A model generated the notes under the pieces. The model was not told the DNA's origin and made no database searches. It saw nothing but the letters and a program-made list of their open reading frames with translations. From positions 1,450,993 to 1,514,992 of the forward strand of contig RSEF01000012.1 in NCBI GenBank assembly GCA_003993805.1: DNA of 64,000 bases. Reading direction: 5' to 3'. Below are positions 37,202-49,650 of this stretch, in pieces (the stretch's first letter is position 1; the number at the start of each line of letters is the position of its first letter). Source of the DNA: Himantopus leucocephalus (Eukaryota > Chordata > Aves > Charadriiformes > Recurvirostridae). A program made the translations under genes and the position numbers.

Positions 37202-40200
37202 CTGCAAAAGAGAAGGGAGGAACAATGGTAAGTATAATACATTAGAGTTCATTATTATCTACTGCATGTGCTTAGTAGGGCAAAGATACAAAAAATACTA
37301 AACTATTTAAGACTTTTTGCAACTGTTAACTATGAAACAGATAATCCTTCTAAATAAAATTAAATGCAATTATCAAACAAAAAAACCCCACTATTAACTT
37401 GTTACTTCTTGTTCACTGACTTCAGTGGAGCTACAGCAATTGATGCGAGTTGAAGATTTTGGCCAATGTGTTGGTACTGTATGCAGAACATGTTAATTTA
37501 GTACACGGAAACATAGTAGGCAAATAAAGTTAGTATCATGGTTTCTGCTGCAGTATTTGAGTAGGTTCCTTCACTACATAATGAAAAAGTTCCATTAGTA
37601 ACCCTGTTCAAATGTGCAAATAGATACTGTTCCTGGGGAAGCTGCTTTGAAATTCCTGGTGTTCATGCAACTGAATCCTCAACTTTATCGCTGTATAAAC
37701 AGTATTTTTTTAAATAATAAACAATAACTGCAATATCAACACCAATTTTAATCTGTATTTGTAAAACACATACAAAAAACCTTTTAATTACTCTGATCTG
37801 AAATAACATTCTGGCTCAAATCAAATGTGTAAACTATTTTTTTTAAAAAAAGTATACCAGTGCTAAGAGGATGACTAGTTAAGAAATTCTGTAGTAAAGA
37901 AGGCAGTTCAGGTCACAGCTGTAGATTGTAGAATTGCAGAACAAGACAACCTAAAAGGTGTCAAAAACCAATTTCTGCTCTGTAGATCTTCAGGTTCTGA
38001 GGCATAAAGAGGTCCAAGCATGACAATAAAAAGCTTTTCTAAACACATGCATTAGGAGTAAAATTAAAGAAACACATAAATGAACCATTTTCCTGCTTTC
38101 ATCCTACATAACTTTAATAATTCATTTACAGATATTTTATACTGAAATTCTTAATACTCTTAAATAAAAAAAAAATCAGAAGAGGTGCCCTCATGGACTA
38201 CCTTTGCACTCTTTCTTTCACTAACTATAAAAGAAAAGCAAAAGTTAATTTCATTTTGTAATCAGAAAGGGAAACATTGTGCACAGACTTGTTCCTGATG
38301 GCAAATGAAAAATTTTATTTGAAAAAACCTCTCAGGTACCACAGAATAATTGCATGGTGCACTAAACAGGAGCCTTCAGGCAATACAGCTTCTTTCTGAG
38401 CAATTAACTTAAAAACAACAGCAAGGAAGAACCAGTGGTCTGTACGAAGCCCAGTTACCTTTAACTGACCAGGTTTTCCTTCTTTAATTATATCCCTAAC
38501 CCATCATATCTCAAAAATATAGCTCAGTCCTGGTCCACTTGCTGGCAAACAACTGTTAGGCAGTACTATAATTGCCATTAAAATACTGTACTAACAGACT
38601 GGAATTTCCACATTCTTAGTTCTTTGCCAAAACCAATTGTATTTTCAATGGAAAAGGGAACAATTTTCCTTCTTCAGTGCGGTTTTCATGCCAAATACCA
38701 ATTTCTAAACTCTAAGGCTAAATTGTGAAAGTGATGTTTACACACATTTTACACACTTTGTTTTGATTAAACCTATCAAACACAAGCTACCCCTGGCCCA
38801 AGATCAGTATCTGAAAACTGCAGCTGCAAAGATGAAAATTACTTTATCTATTTACCAAATGAAGATGACTAAAATAAGAATGCACTAGGTAATCCTTAAC
38901 TGCAGCCACCACTTCAGCCTACTTACAATAAAGTCCAAAAATAGAATAGAAAAAAATGGTAACAGTTAAAAATAGTAATATGCAAAGAGTACACTTCAAA
39001 GTTTTTTTAAAAAGTTAATGCTTATCATTTTCTTTCACAGAGGTTTTCCTGAATCTGAATATCTAAAGCACCTCCAAAATACCCTGTCGCTCACACGTGT
39101 ACACACACCTGCCCCTAAAGTATATTCATAAAGGAACTTCTCCTTAACGTATGGATATTAACAAATTATTTTCTAATGACATTAACAAAACCACATGTCA
39201 CTGCACTACAGTTCCAATGCAGTTACAAAGCACATTTAAGTTTTACAGAAGAAAAATTGCCAAAGCTAATCATAGCCTGATATCATTCTATTCTCATAGT
39301 TTCACCTCTCTAGAGAGCTGAGGTCAAACAGTGGTTAGATTCGTTACTCAATACACGACAAAGGTATTATCTTCTACTTAATAATGTTCAACACAACTGC
39401 AGTAGCATCCCTGTGAAACTTATCTGATACTCTATTTTTAGTTAAATCCCTTAACACCATGGATTTCCAGCCCAGAAGATTCTCATTCTCTAACACTACG
39501 TTAATCCTGCACAATACTCGCTCCCAGCAAATAAAGGTGTATTTTGCTTTAGTACTATCATGCTGTCATTTATTGTGCAGGTGGAAGTTCAGGTTTATGC
39601 ATTTAATTTGTATCAATTATTTTTTGTCCGCAAAGGACTGACAACATAATGCTTGAAATGGCAATGATATAGTCAGTGGCCCACTTTCACTCCCTATTAT
39701 CCAATACTGTGGGAATATAAGAGCACCAGCTGCCAAGCAGTATTTCTCCAAAACATAGCATGCATAAAAATTAGATAATGTGCCGCTTTGTTTATTTGAC
39801 AGTTCCTCTCGCCACAATACTTCCTTTTACAAGCAAATTCTTTTTTAGTCTGCCTTAACATTCAACTGCCTTTCAAAAATATTTCCCAAGTATACATCCA
39901 AAATATCCCCAAGCCTACCAACCACCTCTTGATAGCATATTGCTGGGATAACTCCAGCTGACATTTAGATATTCCTGCTCTTCCACATAGAAGTCTTTAG
40001 CATTTTCCTTTCTTTAGGCAGGGGGGGAAAATCCACCACCCAAAGTCCCTAGATACTTTTCTCTCAAGTAATAGGAAGACAAGCCAGTAAGACAAAAAAA
40101 CTGGCATTTTTAATACTGAAAGGGATGAACATACAACTCTACTTGAGGTCAACGGGGCTTCTAGATAAAATCAACTTGGTTTTAATGGTAATGTCAAAGA

Positions 40201-43200
40201 CTGATCTTAATTTCTAATTTTTTCATTTCTTTATAATACAAATGCTACACCATTTAGAATTCATAAAACCACAAGTCATAACAACTCTTCCTAGCAGAAC
40301 CTTGCAGAAATACATCATTTGACTAAAAAATGTCAAAGACGCACATCCAATCTTGAAGAACAGATTGGGAGAACTCATCACATCTCTAGAGTGTGCAAGA
40401 TCTCATTCCTTCTGCTCCAAAAATGTGTACTTTACCTTGACTCCTCTCAGCTTTAGTTTTGCAGCCACCAATTTTCCTTGTATTCCTTCTCTGACTACAT
40501 CAAAGCCTCATTTAATATCATTTATATTGCTTGTACACAAATACATTCATAAAGGTGGCGAAGGGAAAGGAAATTATCCTGACAGTGATTCACAGAAACT
40601 ATGTGCAGACTTTAAAAAAGACTTTGAAGGAAATACAATACAGAAATCCACGGAAAATGAAATATATGAAAAACATGTTTGTGAAAATTAGACTGTGCTA
40701 ATACAAATTGATGCTTTTCCCTGACAGAATTACGTTATTTTGGATACAAAGAAACTGCAAGGGCTGTAATCTATAAAGAAATTAGTAAAGCACTGATGTA
40801 ACGCTACACAGGAAATTACTTCTTAAAATGAAGACGATGAGATGAAGGTAAGTAATCTTAGTAAGGAATTGATTAAAGGGAATGGCAGCAAATACTTCTG
40901 AGCATGGAATTATCGGACTGCAGAGGGAGGTTATTAAGGTTTTCCTCAAAGACTGACATCCAAGAGAGTTCCTTACAGTTTTAATCCCTATTCAATCATT
41001 ACTACAGGTATATTCAGGAGAGGGAAAAAATATTACATATTTAGACAGAAACAGAAACTATTCTTTGTGCTACCTTCTTAAAGGCATTTCATTATGGTTG
41101 TTTAAACTGTTCACTCCTACTTTCAGCACCTTTGATGCAACGGTGACAACTACCATANGACAACTACCATAAGAATTTCTTTAATCCTCAAACTGATTTC
41201 CAGATACTACGACCTCACGTTTACGTTTAATTCATATCCTCAAATGCAATTTACAAAGTTTAAGACAGTTGCTGCAACACTAGCAGGAAGTAATTATTAT
41301 TCCTTTTATGTCAAGAAAAATATGGCAAGAGGGTAAGTCACTCAAAGACCAAAAATAATCTCCTAAGGATGTGAGCACTGAAATTTAGGACTTTGAGTTT
41401 TAAGACTTTGCTTACTTCACTGGATCACACTATTCCCTCTACAGCGTTACGCACGTTAGTAGGTACTAACATTGCAACGGCCACTGGCTTTCCGACTGCA
41501 ATTCTGAGGTAAGAGAAAGACTGTGACTTTAAAGGAGTGTTTCATTTTATTTGTATGACAGTGTGAAAGGTTTATTTCTAACATTTTTTTCCCTGCTTTT
41601 CTTTTTAAGCATTCTTTTGTAACCTTTGGCTATCTACGGATCTTTCTGTGCAGAATTTATGGCAACTATTTGGAAGATTTCTTTTAATGCAATGATTCTA
41701 ATAACATTTTATGTGAAAAAGAATACCTTTTTACTAAAACGTAACTTCAGCCTACAAACTCATCTTGTTTATGGCTTTTATCTGTCCAAAATCTCAAAGT
41801 ATTGGTGGCTCCCCCTCCCCATCTCTGTTTCTGGGCCTAAACAAGGAGTATCTATACCACACTTATAGGGAAGGAAGTGTCTTCCCTCAGTATAAAAGGG
41901 AAAGTGATCGTGATCAGAAACTTGGATGCTTTCTGTTAATCTCCTGTCAGATACTATATTAATCTGTAAGAATGAATCCTGAAGATCCTTTAAGATGACC
42001 TCCAATTTTTAAGTTAAATTACTTTGAAGAAATCTTCATCTCCCTTTTTGGTAAATAAGGTATGCACATAGTGCTGCAATTAATTTTTTGCCCTGGAGCA
42101 GAAACAGAGCATGCACATTTCAAACAGAAGCTCTGTAAGGCAGATTCCTTCATCTGTTTATGATGCAAAAGACTCTAGAATGAAACATTTTTTTGTTAAA
42201 AAGTTTAATTCTGGTTTCCTATTCTGTACACTACTGAAAGTTGGAAAACTTACCCATTCATTTAAAAAACCTAAACAAATATTACAAAATCAAGTTTCTA
42301 TTGCAACGTGATTTAAAATGAGATGATGAATTGCAGACTTCAGTTTTGTAATGTTTGTTCCCTGCTCTACAAATTTTTCCTTGTTATTTACAGACCATTG
42401 GACACTTCCAATAACATTTCAGGCTTCAAAAGATCAATAATGTAATAAATTGTATCAGAATGAAACTTTTTTAAAAAACACAAGTATTTGTAATATTCTG
42501 TATAAAACCTAGCAAAAAAAGCCAGTATATGCGATTTCAGCTGTGCAAAAATACACAGAAGGATGCTTGTAACCAGAAGTCTAAAAACACTAAGATGCTT
42601 ATCTGAAGGCAGTAAATTCTGCACTTTTGAGCAATTGGGAAATACAAGAACCTACATAGCAGCAAGAGCAATCAACGTATGCATACGAAAACATGCTAAC
42701 TGGGGGTAACCGGAAAAGGTAACAAAGGATCATAAAAAGGATGCATCCAGGATATTTTTGTACTGGGGAGAAAGAACGTGTAAGCAAGAGAAAATTAAAT
42801 TGCTACAGCAAGTGGAAATCAGTATTGCATTGTAAGAATGACTAGCAACAATACAAAAGGTTAGCAGCAATAATTGTAAAATAAATTATATCACTACATT
42901 TTTAATAGACAAAACAACAGAGCAAAACTTAGTATTTAGACTAAGCATACAGAAAAAGCAAAAAAAGTTCACTTCAGTAGTTCTGAAAACAGTCTAAATT
43001 ACTTCAATATAAAAAAAAAAATCTTTTAACTACTAATCCAAGGACCATATCCGTCCCTTGATTTCCACCAACTCCTATGAGAACACAAGGGATGACTACC
43101 AGAACTGCTGCCAGTGTATTTAAGGGAAAATGATACCAGTGCAAACTGGAAAAACCCTAACTCGTGGTGACAGGAAGTGTGAATTTCACATTTGCATCAC

Positions 43201-45212
43201 TCCTTCCCAAATAACACAATGCATTAATGATCAAGGTCAGGATAAAAGTAGCTTTACACTAAATAAGCATACATGTTATCTATTAGATGTGTAAGGTTAT
43301 CCGTTCCCTGAAAGCTACTTGGTCATGGAATGTCTCCTATTAGATAGTACTACCTTGAATAATTACAGACCAGCTGAAATTACATGTATTTAAGCTTCTC
43401 AGTTAACATTAATACATGTTAATAACAACATTTTTCATTTGTTTTATTTGCAAATGTCAAGTATGACAGCATAAGCAATGAACATTATTACATTCTTTGA
43501 GAAGGGGTAGTACCATGTGAATACGTATATGAAAATCATAAGGTTTTTGTCAGATTAAGACATGTGGTCATGAGTTTCATGATAAAACTCAGAGAGGGAA
43601 GCTAAAAGAAAGCGACAGAACTCTCCCAGAGATTCTGTGGAAAAGAGTGATGTTGCAGAAAGACCTTCTGAACTCCCAGACACTTGTATTTAAATACTGC
43701 ATAGTGTACAGATCTAATGAAGTATCTTTTCAACCATATGCCTTTTTATGCAGTTCCTTTATTGATACCCTCTTCTGTTTAAGCATGTAGCTCTGATATA
43801 TCACGTATCTTTTTCTCTAGAGGTCAATACCTGCTCTTATGTACTAAGAAACACAGAATGTTTTTTTCCTAAACAAGCATCCTGAGCAGATGAATTTAAT
43901 CATTAACGTATTTATATTTACTGATTTAACTGATGCTTCTCCATAACTGTCATGCATTAATTTACCTTTATAGTTTTAATGTACTTCATATTTAATGATT
44001 TTTACATTAAAAAAGTCTATAGCCTCCTCACTGAACAGCCTATTCTCTTCATTGCTGCATTGCTGTCTACCCTCCTCATCTTTTTTTCCTGCAGCATTTT
44101 TGCAGCTTCCTGTTGCTAATTTCATCCATACACTCTTTGAGCAAAAATGTCTAGGCATAATGTTCAAAAATGGTCTCTTGGTTCCCATTTTCTCTACTGG
44201 GAATGAAAATGGAAAATATCTGTAACTCCGCACTGCAGAGCAATGACTTGATGCAATCTATTAGTCTATGTCCTTCAGAGCTTTCTTTCAACAAGAGAGA
44301 AATGAAACGTAGCACGGGGGTTAGCTAAATCTTCACGAATGTATTCAAGTATGTCTCTCAGGGAATCCTGAAGTAGGTGACTAAGGAACAGAGTCATCAC
44401 AAAGATATTAGTGAAAAATGTTTGACTTTCTTCCTTAGTTGCCAACTTACAGAATTCCTCCCCCCGATATGTTAATTAGCACTAATCCTACTCCTAGTTG
44501 AAAAGCAGTCACTATATGCTTGAGGGTGATACTTCCTTTGAAAAGGTCATATGCATGTCATGCAAAACTTACCTGTCTGATACACTGTGTCTCAGAACAA
44601 AACCAATTCTGGTGAAGGGCTAGTTTTTGTCTAATGGCAATTTATTACCATTTCAGCTTCTACCTGAACTGCAGTCATCCTTGGCTCTGAAAAAACCTCT
44701 CCACAAACTCACCGTGGAATTGACCAAGGAGAGTCTAAACCTCTGAGAAATGTGATCAATGGCCAAATACATAGATGATGCATTACAATTATATAAAAAG
44801 TCTAAGTATTACAGCCTCAGCTCCAATGTCAATGTTGACAGTGAGATTCTCTAGTTATTGAATCAATCATTAAAATACTTGTTCAATTGACAAATAGGTT
44901 TTTAGTATCTATGAACAGGTACTCCCAGGCCTAATATTCACTGTATTGACACAAAGTAAGTAATTGACCTAAATCTGTTAAGAGTGCAGGTAGCCGTAGA
45001 AAAGACCTACTAGTAGTAAGCAAACAGCTCAGTAATAGTAAAAGAACTATGCAATAAAACCAGTGTAAAAAGTTATATTTGATTTCCAAATAATGAAATG
45101 TTCTACCTGTGTACAAATACTATTGGAAGGAAAGAGTTGATTTATTTTTTTTAAATAAAAGCTACTTAAAAATAATTAGAACAAAGAGTACCCAGCTGGT
45201 ACCTGTACTTAC
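37202..45212 (-). other. DOCK3: DOCK3 intron, 8011 nt
   Basis: No repeat family is recognised in this intron. It is AT-rich, with a 13-bp false duplication around the N at 41158. Short open frames (up to 112 codons at 40353-40691, +) show no recognisable domain. Confidence 0.8.
41145..41171 (+). repeat. Direct duplication (13 bp) around single N at 41158
   Basis: GACAACTACCATA occurs on both sides of the N, which is the same pattern as the longer N-separated duplications. Confidence 0.75.
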
Positions 45213-45361
45213 TCATTGCCCCAGTCCAGCCTCACTGTGAGGTGTCTCTTGACCTCTCGCACCTGATCCTGCGTCAAGTGACCTGACAGCAGCTGCCTGC
45301 GTAGGTCAATGAGCTCATTCATCACATGGCGCAGTTTGTAGAAAAGATCTACCTTATGTTT
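45213..45361 (-). CDS. DOCK3: DOCK3 coding exon (first in window), KHKVDLFYK...RLDWGNE
   Basis: This 149-nt exon encodes 49 whole codons plus two bases. It begins KHKVDLFYKLRHVMNELIDL, continues through RRQLLSGHLTQDQVREVKRH and ends RLDWGN plus the first two bases of a Glu codon. This is the charged helical segment after the SH3 domain in DOCK-A/B proteins, a region the family uses for ELMO contact and autoinhibition (known of the family; not shown by sequence). The acceptor reads TTCACAG just above 45361 and the donor GTAAGTACAG just below 45213. It starts in phase 0 and ends in phase 2. The acceptor is preceded by a very long pyrimidine-rich tract on the sense strand. DOCK4 shares the RHVMNELIDLRRQ core but differs in the LTQDQVREVKRH part, so DOCK3 is preferred. 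Confidence 0.95.
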
Positions 45362-45379
45362 CTGTGAAGGCATATTTTT

Positions 45380-45516
45380 GGGAGGAGAGGGGAAGAGAGT
45401 GAGAAAGAAAGAGAAGGAGGGGGAAGGGGGGAGAGAAAGAAGGGAGGAGAGAGAGGTTAATAAGTTTGGAAAGAGAAAGAGTGTGAGAAAGAAGAAAGAG
45501 AAAGAAAGAGAGAGAT
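45380..45516 (+). repeat. DOCK3: Purine-rich tract (polypyrimidine on the DOCK3 sense strand)
   Basis: The plus strand is almost pure A/G (GGAGA, GAAAGA, GGGGGA units), interrupted only by 'ttaataagttt' near 45457-45467 and single T bases. It lies 19-155 nt upstream of the acceptor for the exon ending at 45361, so in the transcript it is a long C/U tract. Confidence 0.9.
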
Positions 45517-48500
45517 ATTAATAAGTTACCAAATTTTCATTTAATTACCCTAGAGGAACATTAATCCAGTTTGTACAAGCTTAAAAGTATTTATATCAAA
45601 AAGTAGTGTCAACTGATGCTATTTAAATTGTATAACTTATTTCTAAAGTTTAGGCTCAGTCTGCTTGGGGTCGTCCATTTTCTGATGGAACCTAATGCTA
45701 TAGGTAAGAGGATCAATTATGTGCAGCAGGGACCACTTATTTCAATCATATAATAAATTCAAAGTTTTAGATGTAAAGTAACAGAGAGGTGAAAAAGTCT
45801 GTTTTCTGTCAGCAGCTAACTTAATGGCTCTGAACAGTCACAACAGAAAACCACTTTTAATATTTTTGATATTCCAATTACTAACATTTACCCAGTTATC
45901 TATGTTAGGTGGGAGGGACATGAATATTCATTATCTGCACTCTAAGAGGGACTAAAGCAATTAATGATAAAATCCACCTGCAAAATTACTTTAAAAGAGG
46001 AAAATTACCATAGACTGTAAAAAAAAAAAATGAACCACAATATCACCACCAAGAAAAAACCCCAAACATCTAAACAACTAATGCTGCAATCCTTTCCAAA
46101 AGAACTAGTATTCTTCAAATACAAAAAATACTCAGACCCCAACCCCAAACCAAACCCCCAAAACACAGACAGAAGTGGAAATACTTTTTTCCCCTGCAGG
46201 AAATAACTATATGGGAAGTCCACAAAAAGGAAAGTCTGGTGCTAACAACCAAGGTCACCTATAAGCACCCCTAAGATAAGGAAGCGTGTCCTAACTACTC
46301 CAATATCTGCCAGATGAGAACTGTGTGCCAAAGCGGCTCTTGTCTACACAGCCATGTCTCATATGGTATAAAACAGCCAATGTGCAATGAATGAGGATCT
46401 CAAGTACAAAAAAAAAGCCTCCTGTTGCAGCTGAATGCTGGTTTTTAAACAACTAAGCTCCATTCCTACCCGTTTGCAACACTTGAAAGGTTTGCATGTC
46501 ACTTGGGGAAAACACTGACTAGATGGACTGAAACTAAGACTTCGCAAGCTAGGATTGTCTTGACCGGATTTCTGCTTGCAAATGGGTGTTTTACAAAAGC
46601 TCTCTAAATACAGACACCTGCATTTATCAAGACTAGATCTGACAGAGGAACATTCACAAAGAAAATCATTAGTGTTTTCCGTCGCAACATATGATCAGAA
46701 AAAATGTCTTTCACTTGTTTTGCCAAAAATAGGTAAGATGAGATGGAAAAAAGAATTTCCATCTACTTGAGCTGATTTTCCTACAAGACCATTAGATGTG
46801 CACGACTTAGGAAAACAGCTTTCAAATGCACTCCATTTTGATCAGCAATTTGTTAATTTCTCTGAACCTGATTACACATCTGTTTTGCTGAAGCAGGTTA
46901 AGCACAGATGGAATCATCTACTGTTCTTATCAAACAATTTTGAGATTAAAAGATGCACCATCTTTCAATTATGTATCCACATTGGTTCTGGTCCCACCTG
47001 AAAAAATGAACTACAGACACCAGATCCAAACAGAAAGACACATATTTCTAGGGCTAAACACACTTATTCTAGGGAAGATAATCACGCATAGCTGATAAGT
47101 ACAAAACGACCAGATTTGTGTTTAGGTTTTTTCACTAAATGTGGTCCAAAGTAAGTCGTATGTAAGCTGAAGACGACAGTAGGTATAGGAAATATCCATT
47201 TTTACATGCTATTTACACAAACGAGAAAAGGTTGTAACTTCTAACACAAGAGGAAGACAACGGAGTGTGGGACTAACAAATAAGCAAATTAGACATATCT
47301 ATATCAATACAACAGTTAGCAATTAAATGATTCTGAGAATCAGCTCCAAAGTCATCATATTCAGACTTCCCAAATAAACCTGCTGAAAGAGCCACTCCTT
47401 TAGTCTTGAAATGATGGTTCAAGGCTATCAATGAATTCAAGTCCAGAACACTATGCTGGTTAAACTACTGGATGTTCTGGAGTAATTTTTTTTACATGGT
47501 TATTTTTTACATAAGTATCAGAAGTACCTACTTGTATTTATTTAAATACAAATAAATGAGAAATGAGATTGTAGAATACAATTTTGTGAAAGCTAGTCAC
47601 ATTAGGTCCTATGCAATGATCCAAAAAAAAGAAAAGCCCTCAAACTCAAACACCTCTCGTGTTCCACGATCATGACAATCTGTCCTTTTCAGCTTCAGTT
47701 CTCAGACTTACTCTTCAAAAAATATTTCATCTGCTTTAAACAGAATAAGCAAGTATTGATAGAGCACTAAACATATGGTGTCCTTTTCAGAAAATACAAG
47801 GTCCCCTGTGAGGAAGGAAGAAGAGGCATCAGGCAGTGGAAAGCTAGAGAAGCTGTAGCTGTGTTCTCAGGCAAACAGTGGTGAAATGAACCATAGATGC
47901 AAGGCTCATGAAAGTGGAGGAAAATACTTGTGAGAGAGAAAGGAGAGCTAGAACAGAGTTGAAGGTAGCTTAATTCCAGGCAGCAAAGAGTTTGAAGCAG
48001 TCGAACAACAGTTTATAATGCCCATCCTCACACCACAAGAGTCTAGTGACTAAGAAGTTCCATTTGGGAGAGAGGGAGGGAGGGGGATGCACGTATTTTA
48101 GTGACTTTCCTCGGCTTTCTCTCTTTCAAGCAAAAAAAAAACAAACCAAAAAACCAAAAAACCTTCAAAATTCAACACTTAAGCTAAGATTATCAGGATT
48201 CCTACCCCCATGTAAAGAGAACTGCTTAAAGTGAAACAGACGATCCTGGACACTGCATTTCCAGAAAAACTAATTTTAAGCATTAGAGTCATTCAAGCTA
48301 TTTTAGCCCGAGTAGCACCATAAACAAACCTGAAACTTGATCATCTTGTTAGCAGCTAAATAAAAAAATGCAAGTCAATCCAATATGTAAGTGTTCGTTC
48401 TGTTTTACAGTAAACTTTCATACAACCTATAACCTCTCATTTTTCATCTAGCTTTGCCACAGCAAACAAGCACGAGTCCATCCAGAATGATCTGCTGTGC

Positions 48501-48701
48501 ACGTTTATGAACATATTTGGCAAGTGTTTTAGGCCAGAATATAAAAAGTAAGTATTTATGCAAAAACTGTTATGGTAATAATTAAGGTGTGTCAGGGTCA
48601 AAGCATGTGGATAGCCTTAATGAGTTGAGGGCTCTCTTCTTGCAAGCAGCACAAGTCTGTTCTCTAGGACATCTTGTTGCCTTATTTTACTATCCCCACG
48701 T

Positions 48702-48785
48702 ACAAATACATTTGCTGTGTTTCTTTGATCTGTTCCTACTAAGNACAAATACATTTGCTGTGTTTCTTTGATCTGTTACTACTAA
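48702..48785 (+). repeat. Direct duplication (~42 bp) around single N at 48744
   Basis: ACAAATACATTTGCTGTGTT through 'actaa' occurs at 48702-48743 and again at 48745-48785, with one internal mismatch (ttcctact/ttactact). Only N separates them. Confidence 0.88.
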
Positions 48786-48930
48786 CGAGTCCTGCTTATC
48801 AGTGCCTGGATAATCTTCACATATACAGTAACACATGAAAAAGTAGAATTCTGGCATTATTTTTTTTCTTTTTCTTTTAAAGACTCCATATTAACTCTAT
48901 GGAGATCAAAAGTCAAGACGGTTTTGGTGC

Positions 48931-49650
48931 TGTGGTGGGTTGACCTTTACCAGGTGCCAGGCCCCCACCCAGCTGCGCTCTCCCTCCCCCTCTTCAACAG
49001 ACCAGGGCAGGGGAATAAAATGAAAACATTTGTGGGTTGCAATAAAGACAGGGAGATCACTTACCCATTACCATCCCAGCAAAACTTGACTTGGGGGAAA
49101 TGAAATTAATTTATTGCCAATTAAAATAGAGTTGGGCGGTGAGAAACAAAGACAAAAACCCCCTAAAACTCCTTGTCTCCACCTACCTTCTTCCCAGGCT
49201 CAGCTTCACTCCTTCATTCCCAACTCCTCCACCCCTCCTGCCCCCCCCACCCAGGAGGGGAACGGGCGGGGGTGAGTCCACAGCAGCTCCTCTCTGCTTC
49301 TCCTTCCTCCTCACCCTTCTCTGGCATGGGTGCTGCCCACAGGCTGCCATCCTCCAGCATAAACCCGCTCTGGTGTGGTCCTCCCCACAGACTGCAGCGT
49401 GGATACCTGCTCCACCGCCTCTTCACCTCCTCCTGCTCTGGCGCAGGTGGGCGTGGGGCCGTTTCCCGCTCTTTTTTTCCTCACCCTCTCTGCCTGTGAG
49501 GCCCTTTGCTTTGCTAACGGGCTCAGCTGTGCCCCGTAGCAGGTGTCCTGTGGAACCAGCCCGAATTCCCAGAGACGGCCCCACCGCCAACACCTGGGCA
49601 CAGCACCCAGCACAGCTGTTTGGAGTTTTTAAACAGATAATCACATCAAA
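48931..49650. mobile_element. Endogenous retrovirus LTR-like block (probable solo LTR)
   Basis: The block begins TGTGGTGGGTTGACC and continues with 'gacagggagatcactta', 'aatttattgccaatta' and a C-rich 'ctcctccacccctcctgcc' stretch, a layout I know from a common avian ERV LTR family. AATAAA motifs occur in both orientations (49014 region on plus; 49110 region on minus), so I leave the strand open, with minus slightly preferred. No internal retroviral coding region is next to it. The far end is unclear and no target-site duplication was identified. The 211-codon plus-strand open frame at 49139-49774 and its antisense partners come from this GC-rich repeat and are not genes. Confidence 0.7.

Larger units (their letters stand above)
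7372..45361 (-). other. DOCK3: DOCK3 locus, internal part: seven coding exons
   Basis: DOCK3 is a large cytoplasmic guanine nucleotide exchange factor of the DOCK-B group. It activates Rac1, works with ELMO and WAVE proteins and is expressed mainly in neurons, where it promotes axon growth (known of the family). The seven exons add up to 149+85+42+155+82+61+148 = 722 nt. Splice phases match at all six internal junctions and no stop occurs. The encoded part is roughly residues 105-345 of the vertebrate protein by my recollection of human DOCK3, between the SH3 domain and DHR-1. DOCK4 is the closest alternative, but the segment containing DSDQISVSDLYKM followed by HLSSR and VQQSTSQ fits DOCK3 and not DOCK4. 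The start codon, SH3 exons, catalytic DHR-2 exons and 3' end all lie outside the window. No exon for the protein just downstream of KVYT was found below 7372, nor one for the segment ending LYV above 45361. Confidence 0.95.
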
